A DNA stretch of 64,000 nt, from contig CABZIW010000003.1 of assembly GCA_902526005.1 (NCBI GenBank), forward strand, positions 62,001 through 126,000, given 5' to 3'. Made by a program: the position numbers and the translations under genes. Source of the stretch: an uncultured Pelagibacteraceae bacterium. Its GTDB lineage: Bacteria; Pseudomonadota; Alphaproteobacteria; Pelagibacterales; AG-422-B15. Below the pieces are notes generated by a model that saw only the letters and a program-made list of their open reading frames with translations, was not told where the DNA came from and did not search any database. This document shows, one piece after another, positions 18,692 through 28,372 of this stretch. Each line of letters opens with the position of its first letter. Positions within the stretch are counted from its first letter, which is position 1.

Positions 18692-19573
18692 ATGGAAATA
18701 GCACCATTTGATAATCGAGAGGGTTTTATTTGGATGAACGGAGAGTTTATCAAATGGAATGATGCAAAATGCCATGTTATTACTCAGGGTCTTCACTATG
18801 CTAGTGCTGTCTTTGAAGGGGAAAGAGCCTATAAAGGGAAGATTTTTAAATCTGAAGAACACACAAAAAGGCTATTTAGATCAGCGGAAATTGTAGGCAT
18901 AAAAATTCCTTATAGTCAGTCCCAAATTAATGAGGCCAAAGATGAACTCATTAAAAAAATGAATTTTGAAGATTGTTATGTTAGGCCAATTGCATGGAGA
19001 GGGTCTCAGCAAATGGGAATTTCAACTGCTAAATCTGATATTAATGTTGCAATTGCAGTGTGGAATGATTGGGCATCATATTTTAAGATCGAAGATCGAA
19101 AAGCTGGCCTACGATTAATAACTTCACCATGGAAACGGCCATCACCTGATACGGCACCATGTGAAGCAAAAGCATCTGGTCCTTACGTTATTTGTACAAT
19201 GTCAAAAGAATTTGCGGAGGAAAAAGGATACCATGATGCCCTAATGTTGGACTATAGGGGCTATGTTGCTGAAGGTACTGGAGCAAATATTTTCTTTATT
19301 AAAGGAAAAGAAATTCATACTCCAATTCCTGATTGTTTTCTTAATGGTATAACTAGGCAAACTGTTATTGAAATGGTTAAAGAACAAGGCTTTAATATAA
19401 CTGAGCGTCATATAAAGCCAGAAGAAATTAGTAATTTTGATGAGGCCTTTCTAACAGGCACCGCGGCAGAGATTACTCCAATTCAGTCTATTGACGATAT
19501 TAAATTCAATACTGGAGACAATACCCAAAATTTTAAGTTTATGCAGGATTATCACGAAATCGTGAGATCTTAA
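18692..19573 (+). CDS. ilvE: Branched-chain amino acid aminotransferase
   Basis: A 293-residue fold-type IV PLP enzyme that makes valine, leucine and isoleucine from their 2-oxo acids. Visible blocks are the N-terminal FIWMNGEFIKWNDAKCHV, ASAVFEGERAY, the catalytic-Lys region CEAKASGPYV, the PLP Glu region ALMLDYRGYVAEGTGANIFF and LNGITRQTVIEM. Length is normal. It is divergent from marR and converges on pgsA with 1 nt between stops. Confidence 0.94.
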   Translation: MEIAPFDNREGFIWMNGEFIKWNDAKCHVITQGLHYASAVFEGERAYKGKIFKSEEHTKRLFRSAEIVGIKIPYSQSQINEAKDELIKKMNFEDCYVRPIAWRGSQQMGISTAKSDINVAIAVWNDWASYFKIEDRKAGLRLITSPWKRPSPDTAPCEAKASGPYVICTMSKEFAEEKGYHDALMLDYRGYVAEGTGANIFFIKGKEIHTPIPDCFLNGITRQTVIEMVKEQGFNITERHIKPEEISNFDEAFLTGTAAEITPIQSIDDIKFNTGDNTQNFKFMQDYHEIVRS

Positions 19574-19574
19574 C

Positions 19575-20117
19575 TTAAAATATACTTTTGTAGTATTGAT
19601 AAGCGCTGATCAGCGTAATTATAGTTGACAGCCAGAACAGATAAATACCTATGTTTAATAGAGGCTGCAAATCTAAGTAGATGCTTCCTATTAAGATCAA
19701 AAATAAACTCAAAATTTGAAAAGCAGTTTTATATTTTCCTAATATAGAAACATCTATTTTTTTTACTTCTGGTAAATTAGATGCATACTCTCTTAGACCA
19801 GAGATAAAAATTTCTCTAAATATTATTAAATAAGCTGGAATTAAATTTATCTCATTAATATAGTCATTGTAGATAAATGTAATTATTAACAGTACGACAA
19901 ATAGCTTATCTGCAATAGGATCTAACATTTTACCAAATTCAGATGTACTATTCGTTTTTCTTGCAATTACCCCATCAAAATAATCTGACAATGCAATAAC
20001 AATAAACAAAATAAGAATTGCCAAATTAAATGAGCTATTACTATCTATGATTAAATATATTAATAATGGTAATAAAAAAATTCTAAGAAGAGTGAGAAAA
20101 TTTGGTAACTTAGACAT
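19575..20117 (-). CDS. pgsA: CDP-diacylglycerol-glycerol-3-phosphate 3-phosphatidyltransferase
   Basis: An integral membrane enzyme of 180 residues that makes phosphatidylglycerophosphate. The CDP-alcohol phosphotransferase signature is complete: DYFDGVIAR followed by GKMLDPIADKL, giving the DxxDG...AR...G...D...D pattern. The start PNFLTLLRI is also typical. It overlaps the uvrC stop by 1 nt; the uvrC-pgsA order is widely conserved in Proteobacteria. It is last in the six-gene run starting with uvrB. Confidence 0.94.
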   Translation of the reverse strand: MSKLPNFLTLLRIFLLPLLIYLIIDSNSSFNLAILILFIVIALSDYFDGVIARKTNSTSEFGKMLDPIADKLFVVLLIITFIYNDYINEINLIPAYLIIFREIFISGLREYASNLPEVKKIDVSILGKYKTAFQILSLFLILIGSIYLDLQPLLNIGIYLFWLSTIITLISAYQYYKSIF

Positions 20118-21949
20118 TATCCATTAAAATATGCATATATTTTTTCTGAAAGCAACTTACTAATTCCTCTAACTTTCATCATATCCTGAGCTGAGGCATT
20201 TTTAATATTTTTAACTGATCCAAAATGATTTAAAAGTAATTTTCTTCTGCTTCGTCCTAAACCTTCTATTGGTTCTAGTTCTGACGCATGCATTTCCCTC
20301 TTTCTTTTCGCTTTATGTGCCCCGATTGCGTAGCGATGTGACTCATCCCTAACTCTCTGAATAAAGAAAAAGGAGGGAGTATTTTTGTCGATAAAGTTTT
20401 TTTTATTTTTATATATTATTTGATCTAATGACTCTTTTCTTCCCTCACCCTTAAATATTGATATTAGTTCCATTTCATTTAAACCTTTAGTTTCTAAGAT
20501 TTCTTTAGCTAAATCGTAGTGGCCTTTACCTCCATCAATAACCAATAAATCAGGTAATTTTTCATATTTCTTAGAATTTTTGATTGCTTCTTTTGAAAAT
20601 CTTCTTTCAAGGACGTGTCTCATCATTCCGTAATCATCACCGAGTTTTACTTTTGATGAGTCTATATTAAATTTTCTGTATGATTTTTTTTCAAACCCTT
20701 CTTCAGAGTAAACAATCATTGCACCAACTGCATTTTTGCCCGATAGATGACTGTTGTCATAGGCTTCAACTCTTTTTATTTTTTTAGTGATATTGAGTAC
20801 TTTTGAAAGTTGGCTCAGATTCTCTTTGTCAGAGTGAGACTGTGCAATGTGATTTTTAAGTGCTAGTTCTGAGTTTCTACTTGCATAATTCACTATATCT
20901 AATTTTTTTCCTTTTTTAGGGACAAAAAAAGATGTCTTGTAATTATAAATGGATTTAAGAGATGTTTCGATTAGAGATGAATTTTTTATAGGTAAGTTTA
21001 ACAATACATTTTTTGGAGGGGAATATCTTGTATAGAAATCAACAATAAAACGCTCTAGGATCTCATAAGTTTCTACTTCATCACTGTGTTTTGGAAAATA
21101 AGATCTATTTCCCCAATTTTGACCTGATCTATAAATAAATACTTGAACACATGATTTATTACCTTTTCTTGAAATTGAAATCACGTCAGTATTTTTTACA
21201 TCGTAAAGATTTATGTTTTGCTGACTTTGAATCTGGGTTAGTGCAACTATCTTATCCCTATAGCTAGCTGCTTTTTCATAATTAAGACTTTTACTTTCTT
21301 CATCCATTTTAGAAGATAACTCCTCTTGTAAATTGCTATGTTGACCTGAAAGAAAGTGCTCGGCATTCTTAACACTTTGTAAATACTCTTTTTTACTTAA
21401 TGTATAATCAACACAGGGACCACTGCACCTTTCAATTTGATAAAGAAGACATGGTTTAGATCTATTTTGAAAAATAGTATCGTCGCACGATCTTAGTAGA
21501 AAAACTTTCTGTAATATTTTCAGAGTATAATTTAGTGAATTAATTGTTGCGAACGGACCAAAATATTTTCCTTTATATTTTTGTTTTCCTCTATGTTTTG
21601 AAATTTGTGGAAATTCTTGTTCATGATTAATAAAAATATAAGGAAATGATTTATCATCTCGTAAAAGTATATTGAAAGGAGGTTTAAGTTTTTTTATTAA
21701 GTTTGCCTCAAGCAACAAAGCTTCTTTTTCTGTCTCAGTAATAATTACTTCAATATTTGATATTCTACTAACCATCCTTCTGATTCGATTTGAGAGATTG
21801 TTAGTGTTTAGATAGCTTTTAAGTCTATTTTGGAGATTTTTTGCTTTGCCAACATACATAATCTCTTCTTTTTCATTAAGCATTTTATAAATACCGGAGG
21901 AAGAGGGGGATTGGTCAATTATTTCTCTAATATTCTCAAGATTATTCAT
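20117..21949 (-). CDS. uvrC: Excinuclease ABC subunit C
   Basis: UvrC makes both incisions in nucleotide excision repair. The 610-residue protein has the GIY-YIG domain at the N-terminus (SGIYKML, IMYVGKAKNLQNRL), the UVR segment MDEESKSLNYEKAASYRDKI (about 215-235), the RNase H-like endonuclease region with AYDNSHLSGKNAVGAMIVY and LLVIDGGKGHY, and C-terminal helix-hairpin-helix motifs (LNHFGSVKNIKNA). UvrB is encoded in the same operon. Length matches the family. Confidence 0.96.
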   Translation of the reverse strand: MNNLENIREIIDQSPSSSGIYKMLNEKEEIMYVGKAKNLQNRLKSYLNTNNLSNRIRRMVSRISNIEVIITETEKEALLLEANLIKKLKPPFNILLRDDKSFPYIFINHEQEFPQISKHRGKQKYKGKYFGPFATINSLNYTLKILQKVFLLRSCDDTIFQNRSKPCLLYQIERCSGPCVDYTLSKKEYLQSVKNAEHFLSGQHSNLQEELSSKMDEESKSLNYEKAASYRDKIVALTQIQSQQNINLYDVKNTDVISISRKGNKSCVQVFIYRSGQNWGNRSYFPKHSDEVETYEILERFIVDFYTRYSPPKNVLLNLPIKNSSLIETSLKSIYNYKTSFFVPKKGKKLDIVNYASRNSELALKNHIAQSHSDKENLSQLSKVLNITKKIKRVEAYDNSHLSGKNAVGAMIVYSEEGFEKKSYRKFNIDSSKVKLGDDYGMMRHVLERRFSKEAIKNSKKYEKLPDLLVIDGGKGHYDLAKEILETKGLNEMELISIFKGEGRKESLDQIIYKNKKNFIDKNTPSFFFIQRVRDESHRYAIGAHKAKRKREMHASELEPIEGLGRSRRKLLLNHFGSVKNIKNASAQDMMKVRGISKLLSEKIYAYFNG

Positions 21950-22377
21950 TATTCAGAACGAGAGCGTTCAACTTCGATGCCTGCGCTTTCAGCTTCTTGA
22001 ATTGCATCAAGTTTTTCAAGTCTTATCTTCATAGTTTGAATTCTTTTGTTTTTAAAACACTCCTGAAATATTTTTTCAGCAAGTTTTTCTAGTAAAATTG
22101 TATGACCAGATTTAATAATTTTTTTAATTTTTTTTGAAATCTGATTATAACAAACAACACTATACAATTTATCATCATTTATTTTTTTTGGATTTTTAAC
22201 TTTAGCAATTATGTTTATGCGGAGTGGTTGGCTCTTTATTTTCTCGTGTTTGTATACTCCAATGTTTGCATCGATCATAAAATCATTTAAAAAGATTAAA
22301 TCGTATCCAGAATTTGGATTGATCAAATCTGTTTCTGACCTTAATTCACTTAACTTAAGAATATTCCTTGCTGTCAT
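21949..22377 (-). CDS. folB: Dihydroneopterin aldolase/epimerase family protein (FolB-like)
   Basis: A 142-residue protein with the pteridine-aldolase fold. The block LIFLNDFMIDANIGVYKHE resembles the family N-terminus with its IGV..E, followed by QPLRINIIAKV, VVCYNQISKKIKKII, LLEKLAEKIFQECF with the catalytic-region Glu/Leu pattern, and the terminal AGIEVERSR. It acts in folate synthesis upstream of hydroxymethyl-dihydropterin. An N-terminal extension of about 25 residues is present. It overlaps a FolM-like SDR gene, strengthening a pterin role. Confidence 0.82.
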   Translation of the reverse strand: MTARNILKLSELRSETDLINPNSGYDLIFLNDFMIDANIGVYKHEKIKSQPLRINIIAKVKNPKKINDDKLYSVVCYNQISKKIKKIIKSGHTILLEKLAEKIFQECFKNKRIQTMKIRLEKLDAIQEAESAGIEVERSRSE

Positions 22378-23096
22378 GATAAATGTTCTCCACCATCTAC
22401 AGCTATAAATTGACCTGTAATTGATTTTGATTCAAGAAGAAATTTAACTGTTTTGGCAATCTCCTCAGGCGGTGAACCTATTTTAAGTAAAGTATTTTTG
22501 ATCGATTGATCAAAATGTTTTTTTGATTGATGAATATTTTTAAGTGTCGGTCCTGGGCCAATCGCATTAACCCTAATGTTAGGAGCAAATGATTTTGCCA
22601 TGATTGTAGTTGCAGATAGTAAAGCAGATTTTGAAATGGAGTAGGAAAAGAACGATGTATCTGGATTGACTACATTTTGATCCAATATATTTATGATATG
22701 CCCTAAGCTCTTTTTTGGAAGTTGTTTATTAAATTCTTTAGATATGATTAGAGGGGCGTATAAGTTTATATTCATATGATCATACCAAAGTTTATCATTT
22801 AAGTTTTCTATATTATCATTGATGAATAAGGAGGCATTATTAACAATTGCATGTATTGGTCCAAAGAATTTTTTACTTCTTTTAATTATATCTTTAACAT
22901 CAGATATTTTAGACAAATCAGTTTTCACTATTTCGCAATCGCGCCCGTGATCATTAATAATATTTTTCAACTCTCTGGCTGCTTTTGAAGACTTATTATA
23001 GTGTATTATAAAATTATAATTAGAATCTTTGAGAAATAGTGCAATTGATCTTCCAATTCTTTGGGAACCGCCTGTAATTAATATTGTTTTTTTCAT
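22374..23096 (-). CDS. Short-chain dehydrogenase, pteridine reductase/FolM-like
   Basis: A 240-residue classical SDR. The N-terminal cofactor loop is TGGSQRIG (residues 8-15), which fits the TGxxxRxG form of pteridine reductases and not the usual TGxxxGxG. The catalytic block is YSISKSAL, and NNASLF follows the usual NNAG position. The C-terminal AVDGGEHLS is standard. Its neighbour folB, overlapping by 4 nt, supports reduction of dihydrobiopterin/monapterin-type substrates. Substrate is an inference from motif and neighbour. Confidence 0.82.
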   Translation of the reverse strand: MKKTILITGGSQRIGRSIALFLKDSNYNFIIHYNKSSKAARELKNIINDHGRDCEIVKTDLSKISDVKDIIKRSKKFFGPIHAIVNNASLFINDNIENLNDKLWYDHMNINLYAPLIISKEFNKQLPKKSLGHIINILDQNVVNPDTSFFSYSISKSALLSATTIMAKSFAPNIRVNAIGPGPTLKNIHQSKKHFDQSIKNTLLKIGSPPEEIAKTVKFLLESKSITGQFIAVDGGEHLS

Positions 23097-24028
23097 AATA
23101 TAAAAGAATACCCAAGATATAAAAAATAACTAATCAAGAAAAAAGCAGAATGTATTTTTCTCATTTGAATTCTTAAAATTGCCATAAGAGCTATCATCAA
23201 AGTTACTAATATTAAAATATATATGTGAAATACGTCTATATTTTTTAGAGAATATTCAAGCCCTCTAAGTTGAACAATTATAACCCCTGGTAGGAAAACA
23301 AATAGTATGTTCATAATGTTGCTACCAATAACATTACCAATACCTATAGAGCCCTTCTTTTTTAAGTAAGAAATAATAACAGTTATCAATTCAGGTAAGG
23401 ATGTACCAATGGCCAGAACAAAAATACCTATTAGTACCTCGTTAATACCTAACGTTTGAAAAATATTCAGTGAGCTGTCTAAAAAAATTTTCCCACCAAT
23501 AAAAATACCTATGAAGGCACTTAGTAAAATTAAATAAGTGTATCTTCCAAAAATTTTTTGTTCTTCATTTTGATCTGAGGATTTATAATTACGAAGAAAA
23601 TTGATAAAGAACAAAGTTAAAACTAAATAGCCGATTGTGTGAATGAGAGTGACTGTTTGGCTAACATAAAATAAGAGCGCGAAGTATAAAGATATTAAAA
23701 GTAAAAAAATAATATCCTTAGTGCCTAATTTATCTAGATTAATTTTGAAAAAAAATGCTGAAGTTCCTAAAATTAGTAAAATATTTGCAATATTAGATCC
23801 TATAATATTTCCGGTAATGGCATCAGTAGCTGGAATGATCTTTGTTGCAGCAAATAGAGTTATAACTAGTTCAGGTGCTGATGTACCAAACGCTACAATT
23901 GTTAAACCTATTAATACTGGGGATAAATTGAACTTTTTAGCAATTGCGTCAGCCGACTCAATCATTTTATCTGCACTGTATAAAAGAAGAGATAATCCTA
24001 TTAACAGTATGCAGAAATCTATAAACAT
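23093..24028 (-). CDS. Calcium/sodium antiporter (CaCA family, YrbG-like)
   Basis: A 311-residue membrane antiporter with about ten helices in two inverted halves. The alpha-1 repeat has FGTSAPELVITLFAA and NIIGSNIANILLILG; the alpha-2 repeat has IGTSLPELITVIISY and NVIGSNIMNILFVF, each with the Glu that binds cation. The family exchanges Ca2+ for Na+ or K+. It lies between uvrB and the SDR gene, overlapping both by 1-4 nt, without an obvious functional link to repair. Confidence 0.93.
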   Translation of the reverse strand: MFIDFCILLIGLSLLLYSADKMIESADAIAKKFNLSPVLIGLTIVAFGTSAPELVITLFAATKIIPATDAITGNIIGSNIANILLILGTSAFFFKINLDKLGTKDIIFLLLISLYFALLFYVSQTVTLIHTIGYLVLTLFFINFLRNYKSSDQNEEQKIFGRYTYLILLSAFIGIFIGGKIFLDSSLNIFQTLGINEVLIGIFVLAIGTSLPELITVIISYLKKKGSIGIGNVIGSNIMNILFVFLPGVIIVQLRGLEYSLKNIDVFHIYILILVTLMIALMAILRIQMRKIHSAFFLISYFLYLGYSFIL

Positions 24029-26082
24029 TAAGTAAAGTACTTTCTTTTTTTCCTTTTATTTTTTTTATAAACTATATTGCTGTTGGATGGTAACTCTAAT
24101 TCATTATTCTCAAGCCTTTTTATCTCATCTCTTAACTTAGCAGCTTCTTCAAAATTGAGATCATCAGCAAAATCCATCATATTTTTCTTAAGTTCCTCAA
24201 GATGTTTTTTTAAATTATTTCCGACGAGATGTTTTTCTGTACTCTTCAAATCAACGTTTACACGATCATTTTCATAAATACTTTCAAGAATATCACTAAT
24301 ATCCCTCTTAATGGTTTCAGGTGTAATATTATTTTCTTTGTTGTATTTCTTTTGTATATCTCTTCTTCTATCAGTCTCACTTATTGCTTTTTTTATACTT
24401 TCTGTTTCTTTATCAGCATACAGTATTACTCTTCCATCTACATTCCTTGCTGCTCTACCGATTGTCTGTACCAATGACCTCTCCGATCTTAAGAAGCCTT
24501 CTTTATCAGCATCTAATATTGCGACTAAAGCACATTCAGGTATATCCAAACCTTCTCTAAGTAAATTGATACCCACTAACACGTCGAACAATCCCTTTCT
24601 AAGGTCCCGGATAATTTCAATTCTCTCTAATGTATCAATATCTGAATGCATATATTTCACTTTTATTCCGTTTTCATGCATATACTCTGACAAGTCCTCA
24701 GCCATGCGTTTAGTAAGTGTTGTCACTAATACTCGGTATTTAAGATCAATAATTTTTTTACATTCTGATATTAAATCTTCAACTTGAGTTTTCGCAGGCC
24801 TTATTTCAATCTCTGGATCAATCAACCCTGTTGGCCTTATTATTTGTTCAGTAAATACCCCTTGAGTTTTTTTCATTTCCCATGGTCCTGGAGTAGCAGA
24901 AATGAATAAACTTTGAGGGCGCATCATTTCCCATTCCTCAAACTTTAATGGTCTGTTATCTAAACAAGATGGTAATCTAAAGCCATATTCTGACAGTGTT
25001 GTTTTTCTGCTTCGGTCACCTTTATACATGCCTTCTAATTGAGGTACTGTGACATGACTTTCATCAACAAAAAGTAGTGCATTGTCAGGCAAGTATTCAA
25101 AAAGTGTTGGAGGCGGTTCGCCTGGATTTCTTCCAGAGAGATATCTTGAATAATTCTCAATGCCTGGACAACTACCCGTTGCCTCAATCATTTCTAAATC
25201 AAACCTTGTTCTTTCTTCAATTCGTTGAGCCTCTATTAATTTATTTTCTTTTTTAAATTCAGGAATCCTTACTTCTAAGTCTTTTCGTATTTGCTTTATG
25301 GCAGTATCAAGTGTTGGCCTTGGAGTGACGTAGTGACTGTTTGCATAAATTTTTATAGTTTCTAACTCAGCTGTCTTTTTTCCAGTCAATGGATCAAATT
25401 CACTAATCGACTCGAGATCATCTCCGAATAACGATAATTTCCATGCGCGGTCTTCGTAATGGGATGGAAAAACCTCAATCAAGTCTCCACGCACTCTAAA
25501 TGTGCCTCTATGAAAATCTGTGTCGTTTCGGTTATATTGAAGCGTGATGAGTTTTTGAATAATTTCATTTCGTCCAATCTTTTGATTTTTTTCTAATCGA
25601 ATAGTCATTGATCTATACGTTTCAACAGAACCTATTCCATAAATACATGAAACACTTGCAACAATTATAACATCTTTTCTCTCAAGTAAGGATTGAGTTG
25701 CTGAGTGTCTCATTCGATCGATTTGTTCATTTATCGATGCTTCTTTTTCTATGTAAGTATTTGACCTCGGTACGTATGCTTCAGGTATATAATAGTCATA
25801 ATAAGATACAAAATATTCAACAGCATTGTCTGGAAAGAATGACTTCATTTCTCCATACAATTGTGCTGCTAAAGTTTTATTTGGAGCAAGTATTAGAGTT
25901 GGCCTTTGGAGTTTTTCTATAATTTTAGCCATCGTGAAAGTTTTGCCTGATCCAGTTACTCCAAGCAAAACTTGTTCCATCTCATCGCCTTTAATGCTTT
26001 TAACAATCTCTTCAATTGCTTGAGGCTGATCTCCAGCAGGTTTGTATTCAGATGTGACTTTAAGAACTTCAGAATTTGGCAT
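24028..26082 (-). CDS. uvrB: Excinuclease ABC subunit B
   Basis: UvrB is the damage-verifying helicase-like subunit. The 684-residue protein has Walker [15 protein letters not shown] (about residues 38-51), the beta-hairpin region [19 protein letters not shown]-type box FVDESHV, motif [17 protein letters not shown] and a C-terminal UVR domain ([17 protein letters not shown]). The tail is basic ([11 protein letters not shown]). It is the first gene of the uvrB-CaCA-SDR-folB-uvrC-pgsA run and is divergent from the aminotransferase gene. Confidence 0.97.
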   Translation of the reverse strand: MPNSEVLKVTSEYKPAGDQPQAIEEIVKSIKGDEMEQVLLGVTGSGKTFTMAKIIEKLQRPTLILAPNKTLAAQLYGEMKSFFPDNAVEYFVSYYDYYIPEAYVPRSNTYIEKEASINEQIDRMRHSATQSLLERKDVIIVASVSCIYGIGSVETYRSMTIRLEKNQKIGRNEIIQKLITLQYNRNDTDFHRGTFRVRGDLIEVFPSHYEDRAWKLSLFGDDLESISEFDPLTGKKTAELETIKIYANSHYVTPRPTLDTAIKQIRKDLEVRIPEFKKENKLIEAQRIEERTRFDLEMIEATGSCPGIENYSRYLSGRNPGEPPPTLFEYLPDNALLFVDESHVTVPQLEGMYKGDRSRKTTLSEYGFRLPSCLDNRPLKFEEWEMMRPQSLFISATPGPWEMKKTQGVFTEQIIRPTGLIDPEIEIRPAKTQVEDLISECKKIIDLKYRVLVTTLTKRMAEDLSEYMHENGIKVKYMHSDIDTLERIEIIRDLRKGLFDVLVGINLLREGLDIPECALVAILDADKEGFLRSERSLVQTIGRAARNVDGRVILYADKETESIKKAISETDRRRDIQKKYNKENNITPETIKRDISDILESIYENDRVNVDLKSTEKHLVGNNLKKHLEELKKNMMDFADDLNFEEAAKLRDEIKRLENNELELPSNSNIVYKKNKRKKRKYFT

Positions 26083-26109
26083 TAATTTATTAATTAGTTA
26101 GAATATAAA

Positions 26110-26136
26110 TTGTGTATTAATCTAATTTAATATAAT
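26110..26136 (+). promoter_or_regulatory. Candidate sigma-70 promoter for the aspartate aminotransferase gene
   Basis: TTGTGT at 26110-26115 and TATAAT at 26131-26136, separated by 15 bp, lie 38 bp upstream of the GTG start at 26174. The spacer is shorter than the usual 17, so the -35 assignment is weak, while the -10 is a perfect match. A-rich DNA produces such matches by chance. Confidence 0.35.
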
Positions 26137-26173
26137 AGCTGATTGTATAAATAACAAATTCTGGGGATAAGCA

Positions 26174-27376
26174 GTGGTAGAACTATCGCACAGTATAAAA
26201 AGAATTAAGCCATCGGCCACCATGGCAGTGACCCAAAAAGCTCGTGAATTAAAGGCTGCGGGAAAGGATATTATAGGGCTAGGAGCGGGTGAACCTGATT
26301 TTGATACTCCAGAAAATATTAAAAAAGCTGCCATTCAAGCGATAAACGGTGGAGATACCAAATATACCCCTGTTGATGGAACTCCAGAACTGAAGAAAGC
26401 AATCAAAGCAAAATTTAAAAGAGAAAATAATTTAGATTACGAGCTTGATGAAATCTCTGTTGGTACAGGAGGAAAGCAAATTATTTTTAATGCATTTGCT
26501 GTCTCCTTAAATGAGTCAGATGAAGTAATTATTCCAGCTCCTTATTGGGTAACTTACCCTGATGTCGTTAATTATTTCAATGGAAAACCTATTTTCGTTC
26601 AATGTGGTGAAGAGTCAGGATTTAAAATAACCCCACAACAACTTGAAAACACAATCAATCAATCAACCAAATGGTTTATTCTTAATTCACCATCAAATCC
26701 TACAGGTTCTTGTTATACAAAGAATGAACTTTTAGAACTTGCAAATGTTTTGAAAAAATATCCACACGTGAACATAATGACAGACGATTTATATGAACAT
26801 CTTATATACGATTATAATGAATTTCATACTTTTGCAAGCATTGCTCCAGAACTTAAAGAAAGAATATTAACATTGAACGGTGTTAGTAAGGCATATGCTA
26901 TGACAGGCTGGAGAATTGGTTATGCGGGAGGAAATGCCAGCTTAATTAAAGCCATGGGCAAGCTTCAGTCTCAATCAACAAGCAATCCAACATCTATCAG
27001 TCAAGCTGCAGCAGTTGAAGCCTTAAATGGAGATAATTCATTCATTGCCGAAAGAGCCAAAGTATTTAAAGGTAGACGTGATTTTCTAATCAATGAATTT
27101 ACTAGTATGAATGGAATTACTTGTAGAGTACCTGAAGGTGCATTTTATGTTTTTCCATCATGTAAAGGAGTAATTGGTAAAGTTGATGAGTCGAATAACA
27201 AAATTACAAATGATGAAGAATTTACGACATCATTATTAGAGCATGCGGGAGTTGCTGTTGTTCAAGGTTCAGCTTTTGGTTTGGAGGGCTACTTTAGAAT
27301 TTCTTATGCAACTTCTGACGAAAACTTAAAAAATGCATGCGTTCGAATGAGAGATTTTCTTAATAAATTAAGATAA
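26174..27376 (+). CDS. Aspartate aminotransferase (class Ib, PLP-dependent)
   Basis: A 400-residue fold-type I aminotransferase. The PLP Lys is K239 in GVSKAYAMTGWRIGY, with the phosphate-binding Arg at 247; NSPSNPTG (171-178) and LYEHLIYD are further signatures. The start is GTG, preceded by GGGGATAA; it keeps the family N-terminus IKPSATMAVTQKARELKAAG. The class Ib enzymes make aspartate from oxaloacetate and glutamate and sometimes handle prephenate. The end overlaps the convergent trxB end by 9 nt. Confidence 0.94.
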   Translation: MVELSHSIKRIKPSATMAVTQKARELKAAGKDIIGLGAGEPDFDTPENIKKAAIQAINGGDTKYTPVDGTPELKKAIKAKFKRENNLDYELDEISVGTGGKQIIFNAFAVSLNESDEVIIPAPYWVTYPDVVNYFNGKPIFVQCGEESGFKITPQQLENTINQSTKWFILNSPSNPTGSCYTKNELLELANVLKKYPHVNIMTDDLYEHLIYDYNEFHTFASIAPELKERILTLNGVSKAYAMTGWRIGYAGGNASLIKAMGKLQSQSTSNPTSISQAAAVEALNGDNSFIAERAKVFKGRRDFLINEFTSMNGITCRVPEGAFYVFPSCKGVIGKVDESNNKITNDEEFTTSLLEHAGVAVVQGSAFGLEGYFRISYATSDENLKNACVRMRDFLNKLR

Positions 27377-28300
27377 TTCAGCTAGGTATTTTTCTGCCTC
27401 AAGCGCTGCCATACAACCCATACCAGCTGCAGTAACCGCCTGACGATAAATTTTATCCTTTACATCTCCTGCTGCATATACACCTTCAACGTTTGTAAGT
27501 GTTGAGTCAGGTTTTGTAATTATATATCCATCTTCATCCATTTCGACTTGGTCCCTAAAAATTTGAGTAGCTGGATCATGCCCTATAGCAACAAAGACAC
27601 CGTCTAGCTCGATACTGCTGGTTTCGTTAGTTTTTGTATTTTTAATGTTTATACTTTTTACATTTAGAGGATCTTCATCGCCAACTATTTCTTTTAGTTC
27701 GCTATCCCACACACACTCAACTTTTTCATTTTTAAACAATCTATCTTGAAGAATTTTTTCAGCTCGAAGTTCATCACGCCTATGAACAAGGTACACTTTA
27801 GATGCAAAGTTTGTTAAATATAAAGCTTCCTCAACAGCTGAATTACCACCGCCGATAACTGCTACCTTTTTTTCCTTAAAAAAGAAGCCATCACAAGTTG
27901 CACAAGCTGAAACGCCATATCCTTGAAATTTTTTTTCAGAGTCTAATCCAAGCCATCTTGCTTGAGCTCCTGTTGAGATAATCACTGAGTCGGCAGTATA
28001 TTCCGTTCCCGACTCGCTAATAGCCTTAAATGGCTTACATTTAAAGTCTACACTTTTTATAATGTCATTTATAATGTTAGTTCCAACATTTTTTGCTTGT
28101 TCTTGCATTTGTTCCATTAACCATGGACCTTGTATTACATCCCCGTACCCAGGATAGTTTTCAACATCAGTTGTTATAGTAAGTTGCCCACCTGGCTGCA
28201 AACCTTGAACTAAAGTCGGCTCGAGCATTGCCCTTGCCGCATATATTGCAGCAGTATATCCTGCGGGACCTGAACCTATTATTAGAACTTTTGAATGCAT
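27368..28300 (-). CDS. trxB: Thioredoxin-disulfide reductase
   Basis: A 310-residue flavoprotein that reduces thioredoxin with NADPH. The FAD motif IIGSGPAGYTAAIYAARA starts the protein, the redox pair CATC is at residues 133-136, the NADPH motif is VIGGGNSAVEEAL, and the second FAD block is GVYAAGDVKDKIYRQAVTA. Length and motifs are fully standard. It is divergent from the ELM1-like gene across 72 bp. Confidence 0.96.
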   Translation of the reverse strand: MHSKVLIIGSGPAGYTAAIYAARAMLEPTLVQGLQPGGQLTITTDVENYPGYGDVIQGPWLMEQMQEQAKNVGTNIINDIIKSVDFKCKPFKAISESGTEYTADSVIISTGAQARWLGLDSEKKFQGYGVSACATCDGFFFKEKKVAVIGGGNSAVEEALYLTNFASKVYLVHRRDELRAEKILQDRLFKNEKVECVWDSELKEIVGDEDPLNVKSINIKNTKTNETSSIELDGVFVAIGHDPATQIFRDQVEMDEDGYIITKPDSTLTNVEGVYAAGDVKDKIYRQAVTAAGMGCMAALEAEKYLAELS

Positions 28301-28372
28301 TTAATTTTTATAATCTATATATTATCTTCTAGCAATTAAAGAACTTTTGTATTCAACATAGATAGTTATTAA

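Noticed and set aside
24077..24787. Several overlapping plus-strand open frames across uvrB
   Set aside because: They are antisense to the C-terminal part of uvrB, lack ribosome sites and show only hydrophobic/Ser-rich composition.
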